The notes: generated by a model not told the origin, from the letters alone. A stretch of 64,000 bases of DNA from Cyanobacteria bacterium TGS_CYA1 (GCA_026129135.1 JAHCIQ010000001.1:186001-250000); one strand, 5' to 3'; numbered from the stretch's first letter, positions 9,193-17,662 are shown. Numbers and translations are program-made.

Positions 9193-9699
9193 TTAAAGCT
9201 TTAACGACATCAACTCTTCATCCAAAAGCCGCTCGCCAAGCTTGAGTGCCTCACTTTCAACTCCATAAGGTTTAAATTCTAAAGACAAATACAGATTGCG
9301 TGCGGCTTCTTTGGTGGTCACGACTGAAAGCATCAAATGTTCTAAATCGGGTATCGTCGAAGCGCGTTCGATTGCAGCTGACAAAAGTGCCTTTCCCAGC
9401 CCTTTACCTCGACCTTCTGGAGCAACATACATGCCCCAGATAATTCCTTTGTGACGAAGCTTTAGACCTTGCCTGCGGTAAAGTCCCAGCATACCTACGA
9501 GATCTGGATTAAAGGCACCAAGTACGAACGCATCATCCGATTTCTGTAGTCGTTTGACTGCTTCTTCAATCGGCATTTCTACTGACTCTTCGTAAGAAGC
9601 GCCAAAAGATTCTGGCTCTTCTTTCAGCGCGCGTAGTCTAAGATTCCAAAATGATTCAACGTCAGATTCGTCGAGTTCGCGAATAATCGGTTCAGTCAT
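9193..9699 (-). CDS. GNAT-family N-acetyltransferase, 168 aa
   Basis: The fold is typical GNAT: beta1-alpha1 'IRELDESDVESFWNLRLRAL', the central strand 'GIIWGMYVAPEGRGKGLGKA' with the acetyl-CoA pyrophosphate loop (Q/R-x-x-G-x-G/A = GRGKGLGKA), and a C-terminal 'ARNLYLSLEFKPYG' motif. It transfers acetyl from acetyl-CoA to an amine; the substrate is unknown. I place the start at the ATG at 9699, giving the usual N-terminus (MTEPIIRELDE) and an 8-nt overlap with the upstream TPR gene, rather than at a start 42 nt further upstream. Confidence 0.85.
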   Translation of the reverse strand: MTEPIIRELDESDVESFWNLRLRALKEEPESFGASYEESVEMPIEEAVKRLQKSDDAFVLGAFNPDLVGMLGLYRRQGLKLRHKGIIWGMYVAPEGRGKGLGKALLSAAIERASTIPDLEHLMLSVVTTKEAARNLYLSLEFKPYGVESEALKLGERLLDEELMSLKL

Positions 9700-10657
9700 T
9701 ACTGGTCCATTTGAAAGTGGCTGGATAGGGCTCAACTGCAAACTTAATTTTGTTCGGTACTGTGGGGTCGACAGAGCGCGCTTTTTGCAAAATAGAATCT
9801 ACTTTCATTGGCTTGTTGAGCTGGAAGAAAAGCGATGCTTTGCCAACATAGTACTGAGCACGATTAGGCTCTAGGCTAATAGCGGTATCGTAATCGCGAA
9901 TAGCGTTATCGACTTTCATCAGTTTCTGAAACACTTTGGCGCGTTGATAAAAATATGCCGAGTTTGTCGAGTCGCCACGAATCTGCTCATTCAAAGCGGC
10001 TAACGAGGCTTTGGCGTCGGGACCGTGATATTCGTCGGCACCAGGGAAAACACCTGCAACCTCTTTGCGCGATACGACTTGTTCGCTGCCCTTAACCTCG
10101 CTGAGCCAGTTTGGATCGGTGAGCGGTTCTTTATAATCGCCAAGAGTAGAAAGATCTTCGGTGTAACCATTCGGGTAAAGCGCATCCATGGCGGCTTTGT
10201 AGTAACGAACGCAACCTTCGTTTTTCTGACTTACGCCACCCTTCTGATTGGCTTTGCTTTTGAAATAATTGAATGCGAGTTCTTGATTCAACCCAATAGC
10301 TTTTTTGTAATCATCTATTGACGCTGATTCGTCGCCATTTCTGCCATTTAGTGTCCCGCGCCAAATGTATGCACTGGCACTGTTGGGCGCAATCTCGATA
10401 GCGCGGTCAAAATCTTTTTTTGCTTCGGAAAAGTTATTGAGTTTGTAATTGCATTCGCCGCGTCGCAGGTAAGCAATTCCATTTTGATTGTTTGTGCTTA
10501 TTGCTTCGGTGAAGGCATTAATTGCACCATTAATATCTCCGCGCGTCATGTTTTTGCGACCACGCTCATAGGCATGATCTATTCCGCCATCGGCAATTGC
10601 CGGTTGCCAAAGGGCAGGCAGTAGCAACGAAACAACAAAGAGTTTAGCAAGCTTCAT
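9692..10657 (-). CDS. Secreted TPR-repeat protein, 321 aa
   Basis: A signal peptide (about 1-22, ending AIADG) precedes three canonical TPRs at about 27-130 ('AYLRRGECNYKLNNFSEAKKD' and 'AYIWRGTLNGRNGDESASIDD' are clear units) and two more near 230-300 ('AYFYQRAKVFQKLMKVDNAIRDYD'). The middle region has no recognisable motif. The role is probably protein binding in the periplasm or at the surface. It runs directly into the GNAT gene. A TATACT -10-like box lies 44-49 nt before the ATG. Confidence 0.82.
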   Translation of the reverse strand: MKLAKLFVVSLLLPALWQPAIADGGIDHAYERGRKNMTRGDINGAINAFTEAISTNNQNGIAYLRRGECNYKLNNFSEAKKDFDRAIEIAPNSASAYIWRGTLNGRNGDESASIDDYKKAIGLNQELAFNYFKSKANQKGGVSQKNEGCVRYYKAAMDALYPNGYTEDLSTLGDYKEPLTDPNWLSEVKGSEQVVSRKEVAGVFPGADEYHGPDAKASLAALNEQIRGDSTNSAYFYQRAKVFQKLMKVDNAIRDYDTAISLEPNRAQYYVGKASLFFQLNKPMKVDSILQKARSVDPTVPNKIKFAVEPYPATFKWTSND

Positions 10658-10700
10658 GATTTTTCCAGACTTCCAAGGTTTTCCAATTCCGATGTAGCAA

Positions 10701-10706
10701 AGTATA
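10701..10706 (-). promoter_or_regulatory. Possible -10 box for the TPR gene
   Basis: TATACT on the minus strand, 44 nt upstream of the TPR start at 10657. No convincing -35 lies 16-18 nt further upstream, so this is tentative. Confidence 0.3.
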
Positions 10707-10885
10707 CAACCCTTGCAACCTTCTGGATTGTGGAATGTTGCTGTTTTCTATTTTTTTGATTGTGCGTAAAAGAATCCTATCAATGAAGAGTCTTTCCACT
10801 TTTTTAGTTTCGACTGAGCACGAAACGAAATATAACCGGGCACTAGACCATCGTGGCGTTTTTTCTGAAAAACCAGTCATTCGTC

Positions 10886-11197
10886 TTAGGTTTTCTGCTT
10901 TGAAGTTATCTTCTCAATTTGTTGCAACCGCTGATCGAAAGATTCAACTATTTCCAAAATTTTTTCCAATCTGTTTTCTATCTGAGATTGCTTTTTGGAA
11001 TCAAGTTTTTCTACAATCCATTCTCGAACAAGTGTTCCTACGGGCTTGCCTTCTGCTTCTGCGCGAGAATACAATTTCATGATGGAATACTCGTCCATGC
11101 GAATATTTAGTTGTTCGGTTTTAGCTACTCGGTTTAAAGCTTCTTCCTGCATTCGTTTTCTTCGAGCGTCTAATTGTTCTTTAGTTAATTTGCTCAT
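10886..11197 (-). CDS. Ribbon-helix-helix (CopG/Arc-type) DNA-binding protein, 103 aa
   Basis: The short strand 'LNIRMDE' (about 30-36) is followed by two helices ('SIMKLYSRAEAEGKPVGTLV' and 'REWIVEKL'), the pattern of a ribbon-helix-helix DNA-binding domain. A C-terminal coiled coil at about 68-98 probably adds to dimerisation. Such proteins are small repressors, often antitoxins, but no toxin-like gene is adjacent: downstream is a TPR gene and upstream is a divergent secreted protein. Its promoter contains a perfect 7+7 bp inverted repeat between the -35 and -10 boxes, strongly suggesting self-repression. Start ATG with a weak GAGAAG site. Confidence 0.72.
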   Translation of the reverse strand: MSKLTKEQLDARRKRMQEEALNRVAKTEQLNIRMDEYSIMKLYSRAEAEGKPVGTLVREWIVEKLDSKKQSQIENRLEKILEIVESFDQRLQQIEKITSKQKT

Positions 11198-11245
11198 GAA
11201 AAATTACTTCTCGTGTAGAAGTCTGCACTGTAGTCAGTTATCTCA

Positions 11246-11274
11246 ATTGTATAGCGATTGCTATACGAAGTCAA
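11246..11274 (-). promoter_or_regulatory. Promoter with embedded operator for the RHH repressor
   Basis: On the minus strand, TTGACT (11274-11269) and TACAAT (11251-11246) are separated by exactly 17 bp. The palindrome GTATAGC-GATT-GCTATAC (11249-11266) fills the spacer, so a bound dimer would block RNA polymerase. The predicted start of transcription is about 42 nt before the RHH start codon. The location and geometry fit autoregulation by the RHH protein and perhaps control of the divergent gene at 11355. Confidence 0.7.
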
Positions 11275-11354
11275 ACGTTCTTAGGGTTTTTCCCGTATAT
11301 AAGTTTGTTACGCTCTGTTTTTATAGATCCTGAAAGTCTATAAGAAGAGAAAGT

Positions 11355-12203
11355 ATGGAATGCGATAGCTGCTATAAGCACTTTGTGAGAAGTGCAGTAT
11401 CCGTTGTGATTGCTGCGATCGTTGTGTTTTATAACTCTGCTGTGTTCGCTCAAGCTGAGAAGGATAAGTCTTCTGAACATTTAAGTGAGCCCTTTGTACT
11501 CGAAATGTCTACCATGGGAAAACCGGAGTTTAGCGAATTTAGAGAATTGCTTCCTAAGGTGATTTCACTTTCGTTTCGAGACCAGCCTTACGAGGGAGAA
11601 GACAAGTTGGCTCAACTTAAGAGTCGTCTTAATGCGACTTATAGAACTTCTAGAAAGATAGATATTGATCTTCTGCAATGTTTGACTGATGAATACTTGA
11701 AGAGAAATGAGTTAAATAAGGCACTAAAATCCTCGGTGTTGCTGAATTTGTTTTTTAGCCGGCAATATCCGATTTCAAAAGCGGAAGAAAAAAGAGTTAG
11801 TCTGGAAAAGATTAGAAATGAAGTTTTAAATTATTATATTCAACAATTCGAGCTCGCAATTCATGACCACCACTATGATTCCGCAAAAATCAGCATAGAA
11901 AAGTTTATAGAAGCGGCAAAAATAGGACAAGGAATAATGGTGCGAAATGACGCAGTTCTTCCTGGGCAAGAAAAATGGCCGATGATAACCAGTGATTGGT
12001 TGGAATATTATATTGCGACAAAATGGCAGCTAGAAAAGCTCTTTGACGCTTTAACGATTCTGACTAAAGCTAATTTAGCGCCCAGAGGTCTTTCATTGTT
12101 CGACATTGAAAAAGCCCGTGAAATCAAAAGTCTACCTCAAGCCTTGCAGGACGATGCAGAGTTGCAAGAGAGAAAGAATTTTAGACACAATAAATTCAAG
12201 TAA
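11355..12203 (+). CDS. Secreted helical hypothetical protein, 282 aa
   Basis: The N-terminus is a long hydrophobic signal segment (about 12-33, 'AVSVVIAAIVVFYNSAVFAQ'), so the protein is exported. The mature part is largely alpha-helical and weakly TPR-like ('YLKRNELNKALKSSVLLN', 'YDSAKISIEKFIEAAKIGQG'). No catalytic motif is visible. It is divergent from the RHH repressor gene and shares its control region, so it may be regulated by that protein. It ends 53 nt before the next secreted protein. Confidence 0.65.
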   Translation: MECDSCYKHFVRSAVSVVIAAIVVFYNSAVFAQAEKDKSSEHLSEPFVLEMSTMGKPEFSEFRELLPKVISLSFRDQPYEGEDKLAQLKSRLNATYRTSRKIDIDLLQCLTDEYLKRNELNKALKSSVLLNLFFSRQYPISKAEEKRVSLEKIRNEVLNYYIQQFELAIHDHHYDSAKISIEKFIEAAKIGQGIMVRNDAVLPGQEKWPMITSDWLEYYIATKWQLEKLFDALTILTKANLAPRGLSLFDIEKAREIKSLPQALQDDAELQERKNFRHNKFK

Positions 12204-12256
12204 TTAGCTCGAGAATGTGGTTAGATTTGTTTGAGTTGTCGAAGCGGAAATTACTT

Positions 12257-13459
12257 ATGACTTTACAGAAATCTAGAGCAGTTCTAAGCACTCTGTTGCT
12301 AACTACAACATGTCTCGTTCTGCCAGCGCATGCTGCTCAAAAGCTCGATATCAAAACCCTGGTCGATGAGCCCAACACCGAAATTTACTCACCAATTTTT
12401 TTCCCGAGTTCGTCAAAGGTTGCCTTCGTCAAGAAAAAACACGAACCGGACTTTCACGAAGCTGAAGCCTTCACCGATTCCGAACTCCGCACGATTAGAG
12501 ATAAAAGTAAGGTCGACCCTCGCTGGGGCGATCCTGAGGTGACTTTACTGCCGGGCGACGGCACTCCCTCTATCAAAATTGATTATGGCTGGAATCCAGA
12601 AGCCTCTGCAAAAGGGGACCGCCTCTATTATGTGCACCAAAAACAACCAATCAGTGGTAAGCGAGTCCTAGCCGAAACCCAGGCTGGCAACGAGATTTAT
12701 GTCTACGATTTAGACAAGAAGAAAAGTCGCGAGATAGCTGCCCCTCAGTCGGGTTATTTCGATTCTCCCAAATCTCATCCTACAGAAGACAAAATTGCTT
12801 ATGCAGTTTGTGATGCTACCAATGGTGCATATGGTGGCAGTGTTGGCGTTGGCGTTTATGATGCTAGCAAAGATTCTGCGCGTACAATTTTGGCTCCAGC
12901 AAAGCATTTCGAACTCTATGATCTAATTGGCTCGCCAGTCTGGCTGGGACCTAACATGGTAGTATCGCGGAAGACTGCACTGGAAAAAGGCGTCTGGCTT
13001 GCCGATTCGTACAAATTCGACGTTTTAAATTTGTCCGGTGAGTCTGCCAAGGTTATCTACGAATTAAAAGAGCCTGTCGATCTGGTGAAGCACGAGGCTT
13101 ATATTCAACATAGTGATGGAAAGCTCGAAGTTAGCGACAATGCTAAAGCGGTCGAAATTGATCCGGAAAACGGTAAGGTTTTGAAAGAGACAGCTTTAAA
13201 GACAAATGCCGAACCGCAGGGTATGCGCAGTCCTGATAACGTACTTGAATTTTCCAATATAGGGAAGATCATCACCATCAAGAATTGCATGTCGAGTCAC
13301 AAATTAGCTGCCACCATCCCTGGTGATATCGCAAGCGCGGTCTGGTCGCCTGACTCAAAGCACATGCTAATTGTAATGACTATCAATAAGAAGCATCGCC
13401 AAGAAGAAGTCTTTGACCGCGATCGCCTGGTCAAGATCGATTTACCTGATTCTTTCTGA
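12257..13459 (+). CDS. Secreted TolB/WD40-like beta-propeller protein, 400 aa
   Basis: I choose the ATG at 12257 because it gives a clean signal peptide (MTLQKSRAVLSTLLLTTTCL, cleavage near AHA-AQ). The mature chain shows repeated propeller-like blades: 'EIYSPIFFPSSSKVAFVKKK', 'FDSPKSHPTEDKIAYAV', 'ASAVWSPDSKHMLIVM', resembling the PD40 motif of TolB and prolyl peptidases. No protease domain follows. Likely a periplasmic binding or scaffold protein. An upstream in-frame ATG at 12215 would bury the signal peptide and is less likely. Confidence 0.7.
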   Translation: MTLQKSRAVLSTLLLTTTCLVLPAHAAQKLDIKTLVDEPNTEIYSPIFFPSSSKVAFVKKKHEPDFHEAEAFTDSELRTIRDKSKVDPRWGDPEVTLLPGDGTPSIKIDYGWNPEASAKGDRLYYVHQKQPISGKRVLAETQAGNEIYVYDLDKKKSREIAAPQSGYFDSPKSHPTEDKIAYAVCDATNGAYGGSVGVGVYDASKDSARTILAPAKHFELYDLIGSPVWLGPNMVVSRKTALEKGVWLADSYKFDVLNLSGESAKVIYELKEPVDLVKHEAYIQHSDGKLEVSDNAKAVEIDPENGKVLKETALKTNAEPQGMRSPDNVLEFSNIGKIITIKNCMSSHKLAATIPGDIASAVWSPDSKHMLIVMTINKKHRQEEVFDRDRLVKIDLPDSF

Positions 13460-13505
13460 TTCCAATTGAATATCAAAGCTTGACCACTGGAGGTATAAGA
13501 AAACC

Positions 13506-13559
13506 ATGATGGAAATTGAAAAAATTTGGTCACTGATTGCTGAAATTAAGGCATCTTAG
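13506..13559 (+). CDS. Possible 17-aa small ORF
   Basis: A GGAGG at 13489-13493 stands 12 nt before ATG-ATG, which opens a short frame MMEIEKIWSLIAEIKAS ending in TAG. The peptide would form an amphipathic helix. It lies between a secreted-protein gene and the convergent small membrane protein at 13579-13725. The ribosome site spacing is longer than ideal and such short ORFs arise by chance, so this is speculative. Confidence 0.3.
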   Translation: MMEIEKIWSLIAEIKAS

Positions 13560-13578
13560 TAAACAAGTAACGCTTATT

Positions 13579-13725
13579 CTATTTTCTCTTCTTTTGTAAT
13601 CCAGCTAAAAAGAGCACAATAAGCGCCGCAAGAGAATATACGACAAAAATAACAATAGTTGCAACGGCGCAAAATCCAAATTCATGTTGCTGCACGCGCG
13701 AAAAGAATTCGGCAATCCTATCCAT
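13579..13725 (-). CDS. Small single-pass membrane protein, 48 aa
   Basis: An ATG at 13725 is preceded by GAGGAG with an eight-base spacer, an excellent ribosome site. The frame encodes 48 residues: a polar N-terminus (MDRIAEFFSRVQQHEF), one strongly hydrophobic segment of about 25 residues (GFCAVATIVIFVVYSLAALI and onward), and a basic tail (LQKKRK). This layout predicts an inner-membrane protein with a cytoplasmic C-terminus. It begins 21 nt after the TPR gene ending at 13747 and is probably cotranscribed with it. No homologue is recognised. Confidence 0.7.
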   Translation of the reverse strand: MDRIAEFFSRVQQHEFGFCAVATIVIFVVYSLAALIVLFLAGLQKKRK

Positions 13726-13746
13726 TGCCAAGTCTCCTCGCTCTAT

Positions 13747-15189
13747 CTAGTGCTGCGCTAGCCCGGACAAAATGCGATTCGCTCTGGATTCTACCTGGTC
13801 GGCATCGTTTGTTTTATCCAGTTTACGCAAGACTTGTGCGTAGTCTTTCAAGCAAGCTGCAAGCAATGGCGAGTTGCCACCGGCGGCTCGGGTTGTGCTT
13901 GCAATTGCCCATTCGTAGTAGGAGCGGGCAATGTCATACTTGCCTTGCTGAAAATTCAAATAACCCATGCCATTCAAAATTTTGGCGGTCTCGAGAGTGT
14001 TGGGACCAAGCGATTCTTGCGCGTTGGATAAAGCTTCGCGATACAAGCGAGCTGCAGCATCCGTATTTTGCAGTTGTGATTCGACTGAGGCAAGCGATGC
14101 TTTTGTGTTTATAGTAAGCACATTTCCATTGCCATAAGCTTGTGAATAAATCGATAAGGCGCGCTCTAGTAGCGGCTTGGCTTCACTGTATTTTTGCTGC
14201 GAGATATATAGTTGGGCAAGTCCATTGAGATCGTTTGCAGCGGATGGATGATTCGCACCAAGCGCATCGATGTCGGTGGCAATCATTCGTTTGTATTGCG
14301 ACTCGCCCATCCCATATTTGTTTTGGGTAAAGATGGTTTCGTTCACAACTCTGTATGCTGGAGCGAGGGAGGCATCGGTAGTGGGCATACGCATGGCGCG
14401 ATCTGCAACGGCTTCGTTGATATTTGATTCGACTGCGCGCGAATCGGATAGTTCTTTGTCTACTTGCGTTTGCCAGTAGGAGCCGCTTGGTGCCATGCTC
14501 TTTTCTTTTGGATTGGAGTCCTTCAAAACATCTTTCTGGAAATCGTCGATCAGATCTTTGTCTGATTGATCGATGCCTTTGATCAAGTCGCCGTAGTTGT
14601 GCATGATGCTTTGCAGCTGTGCATCAGCTTCTTTGTTGGGCGATTTGGATAAGATAGTGATGGCGCGATTGAAACTTGCGGTGGCGCCTTTGGTATTACC
14701 CATTTTGTGCTGAACGCGACCAAGCCCATGAAGCGAGTAGGCAGCTTGCGGACTGTAAGGTCCATAATTTTTTTCGCTGTCGCTCAGAGCTTGATTGTAG
14801 AAGCTCATCGCGCCCTGGTGATTGCCGGCGGATTCTTCGATAGAACCAAGTTCCATCAAGACGGCAGAATTGCGCTGCATGCCTTGCAGTGTTTTTCTGG
14901 CTTCGTCAGCGTGGTCTATGAGAGTGAGCGAATGAGCCAGTTTCAATTTGCAATTGAATAAATCGTCAGACTTCTTCGACTGTTTTTTGACCAGCAGGAG
15001 AGCCTGGCGAAAGTCTTTGACCGCAGCTTGAGGATTTTGATCCTGCTCGCTGAGACCTTTTTGATAATAGACAGACCAGTTGGAGCTAGCTGCAAAAGAA
15101 GCGTTCAAGGCGTTGAAACTCAACGCGCCAAAGAGTGCTGCTAAGACAAGCAGTCGTTTTTTACTCGTAAATGCTTCTTTGCGTTTCAC
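13747..15189 (-). CDS. Secreted TPR-repeat protein, 480 aa
   Basis: GTG start. A signal peptide (about 11-33, ending ASFAAS) is followed by TPRs at about 38-215 ('AAYSLHGLGRVQHKMGNTKG', 'AVLMELGSIEESAGNHQGAM') and at 320-470 ('AANDLNGLAQLYISQQKYSE', 'TAKILNGMGYLNFQQGKYDI'). The second block is of the kinesin-light-chain-like TPR type. It is a paralogue of the protein at 769-2268. It starts 18 nt after the large FHA gene, with a 48-aa membrane protein after it, suggesting a three-gene transcript. Likely a secreted protein-interaction scaffold. Confidence 0.82.
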   Translation of the reverse strand: MKRKEAFTSKKRLLVLAALFGALSFNALNASFAASSNWSVYYQKGLSEQDQNPQAAVKDFRQALLLVKKQSKKSDDLFNCKLKLAHSLTLIDHADEARKTLQGMQRNSAVLMELGSIEESAGNHQGAMSFYNQALSDSEKNYGPYSPQAAYSLHGLGRVQHKMGNTKGATASFNRAITILSKSPNKEADAQLQSIMHNYGDLIKGIDQSDKDLIDDFQKDVLKDSNPKEKSMAPSGSYWQTQVDKELSDSRAVESNINEAVADRAMRMPTTDASLAPAYRVVNETIFTQNKYGMGESQYKRMIATDIDALGANHPSAANDLNGLAQLYISQQKYSEAKPLLERALSIYSQAYGNGNVLTINTKASLASVESQLQNTDAAARLYREALSNAQESLGPNTLETAKILNGMGYLNFQQGKYDIARSYYEWAIASTTRAAGGNSPLLAACLKDYAQVLRKLDKTNDADQVESRANRILSGLAQH

Positions 15190-15207
15190 CGTATCTGGTG
15201 TCGAAAA

Positions 15208-17415
15208 TTAAGACGAGAGTAGCGAACTCAAGCTTTTGCTAGCAGGCTCTTCTGCGGCAGTTTCGCCTGGTTCGAGCTTATAGCCTTTGAGCCAGCCTTT
15301 GCTGTCGTAAATCGCTTCGCGCAACTCGTCGTTCTTGCCATTTTTCAAGGCAGATTCACGATAGAGCGAGAGTAATTGCAGTGTGCTCATCAAGCAAACA
15401 TTTTTCTTGGAAGCAAAATCTGTGAAATCTTCATCAGACTCTTCTGCCAGTGAGGTTGGAGCTTTGTCGCTAACTTTGCTTACTATCAGCACGCCTTTGG
15501 GTTCTTTGCCCTTTTCGCACCAATAGCGGGTTTGCGAAATCGACAGTTGACCCAGGTGGCTGCGCTCGGCATTCGTATTTGTCCAGATTACTCGAGCGAT
15601 GGTGACTTTCTGGTCGTCGCCTTCAAGCAGCAATTCGTTTTTGTCTTCGTCCGACTGTGTCACTTTCCAACCGATTAAGCCAAGAACTTTCTTACAAGCT
15701 TCAATCAGTTCGTCACCTTCAGATACTAGCAAGGTGTTTCTGATGCCTTTGGTCAACGAAGCTTGACCCTCAATGTCCTTGATTTTGTCCTGGTATTTGC
15801 GAATCTGATCGTTGAGCTCGTCCAACTCTTTGTTCAGACCTTTGAGCTCATCGGCGAAGTATCGTTTGCACCAATCCGGGACTGTGCTTGGACCTTGTAT
15901 TGTCATCTCTTCTGCTCCATTTCTCGTGCTGCTGGAAATATGGTTTGAATCATGAGCGCTAAGTTCGGACGTAGCCCGCTCTTCGGTTTGCGAGTCCGAA
16001 TGGCTGCTCTTGGATTCTTCGGCATTCTTTCCTGAATCTGAATTCTCTATTATGCCAGCAAATCTATCCAGAGTGTCATTCTGCGATGATTTTTCACTTA
16101 ATACCGCTTCTTCTTCGGATTTCTCTTCTTCTTCTTTTTCTTCTGCTTTTACAGGTTCTTCTTCAGTCTCTTCTTCGGAATCTCGCTCAGAGTCTTTGCT
16201 GGATTCGATTTCGGGTTCTTTCTCGACTTCTTTTTCCTGCTCTGAGTCTGATTCTGATTTCTTGGATTCTATTTCTTCCTGATCTTTCTCACGCGATGCA
16301 GCAATTTCATCATGGAGTGGACCAAGCAAATCTTTGACCGACACTTCGTGTTCTTCGCCATTCTTGCTTTCGATCTCGGAAGCTTTGTCGTCTTCTTTCG
16401 CCTTTTCGTCTTCCTCTTTTTTCTCTTCTTCTTCCTTAGATTCTGAGACCGACAGGGCATCATCAGAAGACTCGGATTTTTCTTCTTCTTTGCTTGAATT
16501 TGATTTGTCGTTCTTGTCTTCTTTATCGCCTTTCTTGCCTTTCTTTTCAGGCTTAGCGGCTGTTTCTTCCTGCTCTTTTTTGGCTTTAGCCTTCTCGGCT
16601 TCTTCTTTTTCAGCCTCTTCTTTGGCTGCTTGCTCTTTAGCAGCCTGCTCTTTAGCTTCGGCTTCTTTCTTGGCCTCTTCTTCTATTCGGGCGGCTTCTT
16701 CTTTTCGAGCCTCTTCTTCTTTGCGAGCCTCTTCTTCTTTGCGAGCCTCTTCTTCTTTGCGAGCCTCTTCTTCTTTTCGAGCCTCTTCTTCTTTTCGAGC
16801 TTCTTCTTCTTTGCGGGCTTCCTCTTCTTTGCGAGCCTCTTCTTCTTTTCTGGCTTCTTCTTTGTGGGCTGCTTCTTTAGCCTCTTCTTCGGCTTTAGCA
16901 TCCTCATTTTCATCCGACTTGGCTTCAGCCGCCTCGGTCAAAGATGTCAGCTTGTCGATAATCTCTAACTGGTTGATGTCCTGAGTCATGCCGTTGGTTG
17001 GCATTTCGGCTTCTGCAGGGTTCAGAACTATCTTGGCTTTTTCCGGTTCACCTTTGGGTGCGTCGCCTTCCTGGGTGGCGGGAGACTCAATAACGAACCA
17101 GAACAATGAAACGCCTATTTTGAGTACGTCACCATCATTAATAGGTTCGGGACCGGAAATTTGGTTGCCATTCAAAAATGTGCCGTGCCGACTCTTTGCG
17201 TCCTGCACCGAATATTGATTTTCTTCTTTGTTAATTATGAAATGGAAGCGCGAGATGGACTGATCGCCAGTGATGACGATGTCATTCAAATCGTCCCGTC
17301 CTACTCGACAACGAGGGGTAGTAATGGGGATTTTTCTGTTGGAAACCAGATCTACAAGAAAGGCTGTGGGAGCCGATGTAGCTTGAGATTTGGCGTCGGT
17401 GTCCTTGTTGTCCAT
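15208..17415 (-). CDS. FHA-domain protein with long Glu/Lys coiled coil and nuclease-fold-like C-terminus, 735 aa
   Basis: Residues about 15-112 form a forkhead-associated domain with the phosphothreonine-binding residues G39-R40, S55-x-x-H58 and N82-G83. Residues about 165-500 are extremely charged, including a near-perfect 6-residue repeat (EEARKE) at 186-242. A second helical stretch (520-552) leads into a folded domain at 560-705 ('GDELIEACKKVLGLIGWKVT', 'KGVLIVSK', 'VCLMSTLQLLSLYR'). This pattern resembles restriction-endonuclease-like folds seen in FHA and helicase proteins, but the usual E-x-K is not evident, so it may be inactive. FHA domains read Ser/Thr phosphorylation; the kinase at 31859 is a candidate partner. 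The FHA part is paralogous to the 98-aa protein at 18100. Confidence 0.8.
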   Translation of the reverse strand: MDNKDTDAKSQATSAPTAFLVDLVSNRKIPITTPRCRVGRDDLNDIVITGDQSISRFHFIINKEENQYSVQDAKSRHGTFLNGNQISGPEPINDGDVLKIGVSLFWFVIESPATQEGDAPKGEPEKAKIVLNPAEAEMPTNGMTQDINQLEIIDKLTSLTEAAEAKSDENEDAKAEEEAKEAAHKEEARKEEEARKEEEARKEEEARKEEEARKEEEARKEEEARKEEEARKEEEARKEEAARIEEEAKKEAEAKEQAAKEQAAKEEAEKEEAEKAKAKKEQEETAAKPEKKGKKGDKEDKNDKSNSSKEEEKSESSDDALSVSESKEEEEKKEEDEKAKEDDKASEIESKNGEEHEVSVKDLLGPLHDEIAASREKDQEEIESKKSESDSEQEKEVEKEPEIESSKDSERDSEEETEEEPVKAEEKEEEEKSEEEAVLSEKSSQNDTLDRFAGIIENSDSGKNAEESKSSHSDSQTEERATSELSAHDSNHISSSTRNGAEEMTIQGPSTVPDWCKRYFADELKGLNKELDELNDQIRKYQDKIKDIEGQASLTKGIRNTLLVSEGDELIEACKKVLGLIGWKVTQSDEDKNELLLEGDDQKVTIARVIWTNTNAERSHLGQLSISQTRYWCEKGKEPKGVLIVSKVSDKAPTSLAEESDEDFTDFASKKNVCLMSTLQLLSLYRESALKNGKNDELREAIYDSKGWLKGYKLEPGETAAEEPASKSLSSLLSS
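16690..16860 (-). repeat. 18-bp tandem coding repeat (EEARKE)
   Basis: About nine imperfect 18-bp units inside the FHA gene encode repeats of EEARKE. They form a charged single-helix or coiled-coil spacer. The unit number may vary between strains by slippage. Confidence 0.85.
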
Positions 17416-17662
17416 TTTGTCTTTTAATCTAGCTTTTTAAGTCGAGGAACAAGCAGGTAAATGCCTCAAGCGGCGTCTGCCCATTAGCTGAATCCGAACA
17501 TCTAATCTGTTCCCCGGAGAGGCGAATATAAACCATTTTGTATCCAAATCGCCTTTTTCAAGTATCTTATCGGACCAAAAAAAGGCGGTGATTTAAGGAA
17601 AGTCCTGACGCGACCATATAAACTTTCGCATACTTAGCAAAAGGCAAAGCAAGAGGCAAAAA

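Noticed and set aside
10735-11082. A 115-codon plus-strand frame overlapping the RHH gene
   Set aside because: It is antisense to a convincing DNA-binding protein with its own promoter, and no motif or ribosome site supports it.
10886-11197. Toxin-antitoxin pair
   Set aside because: The RHH protein resembles antitoxins, but neither neighbour looks like a toxin, so only a regulator is called.
16690-16860. Regular short repeats that could suggest a CRISPR array
   Set aside because: The units are contiguous 18-bp coding repeats without unique spacers, inside an open frame. No CRISPR array or cas gene is seen in the window.
16334-16984. A 216-codon plus-strand frame rich in Ser, Ala and Phe
   Set aside because: It is the antisense of the Glu/Lys/Arg-rich repeats of the FHA gene; its composition is fully explained by that repeat.
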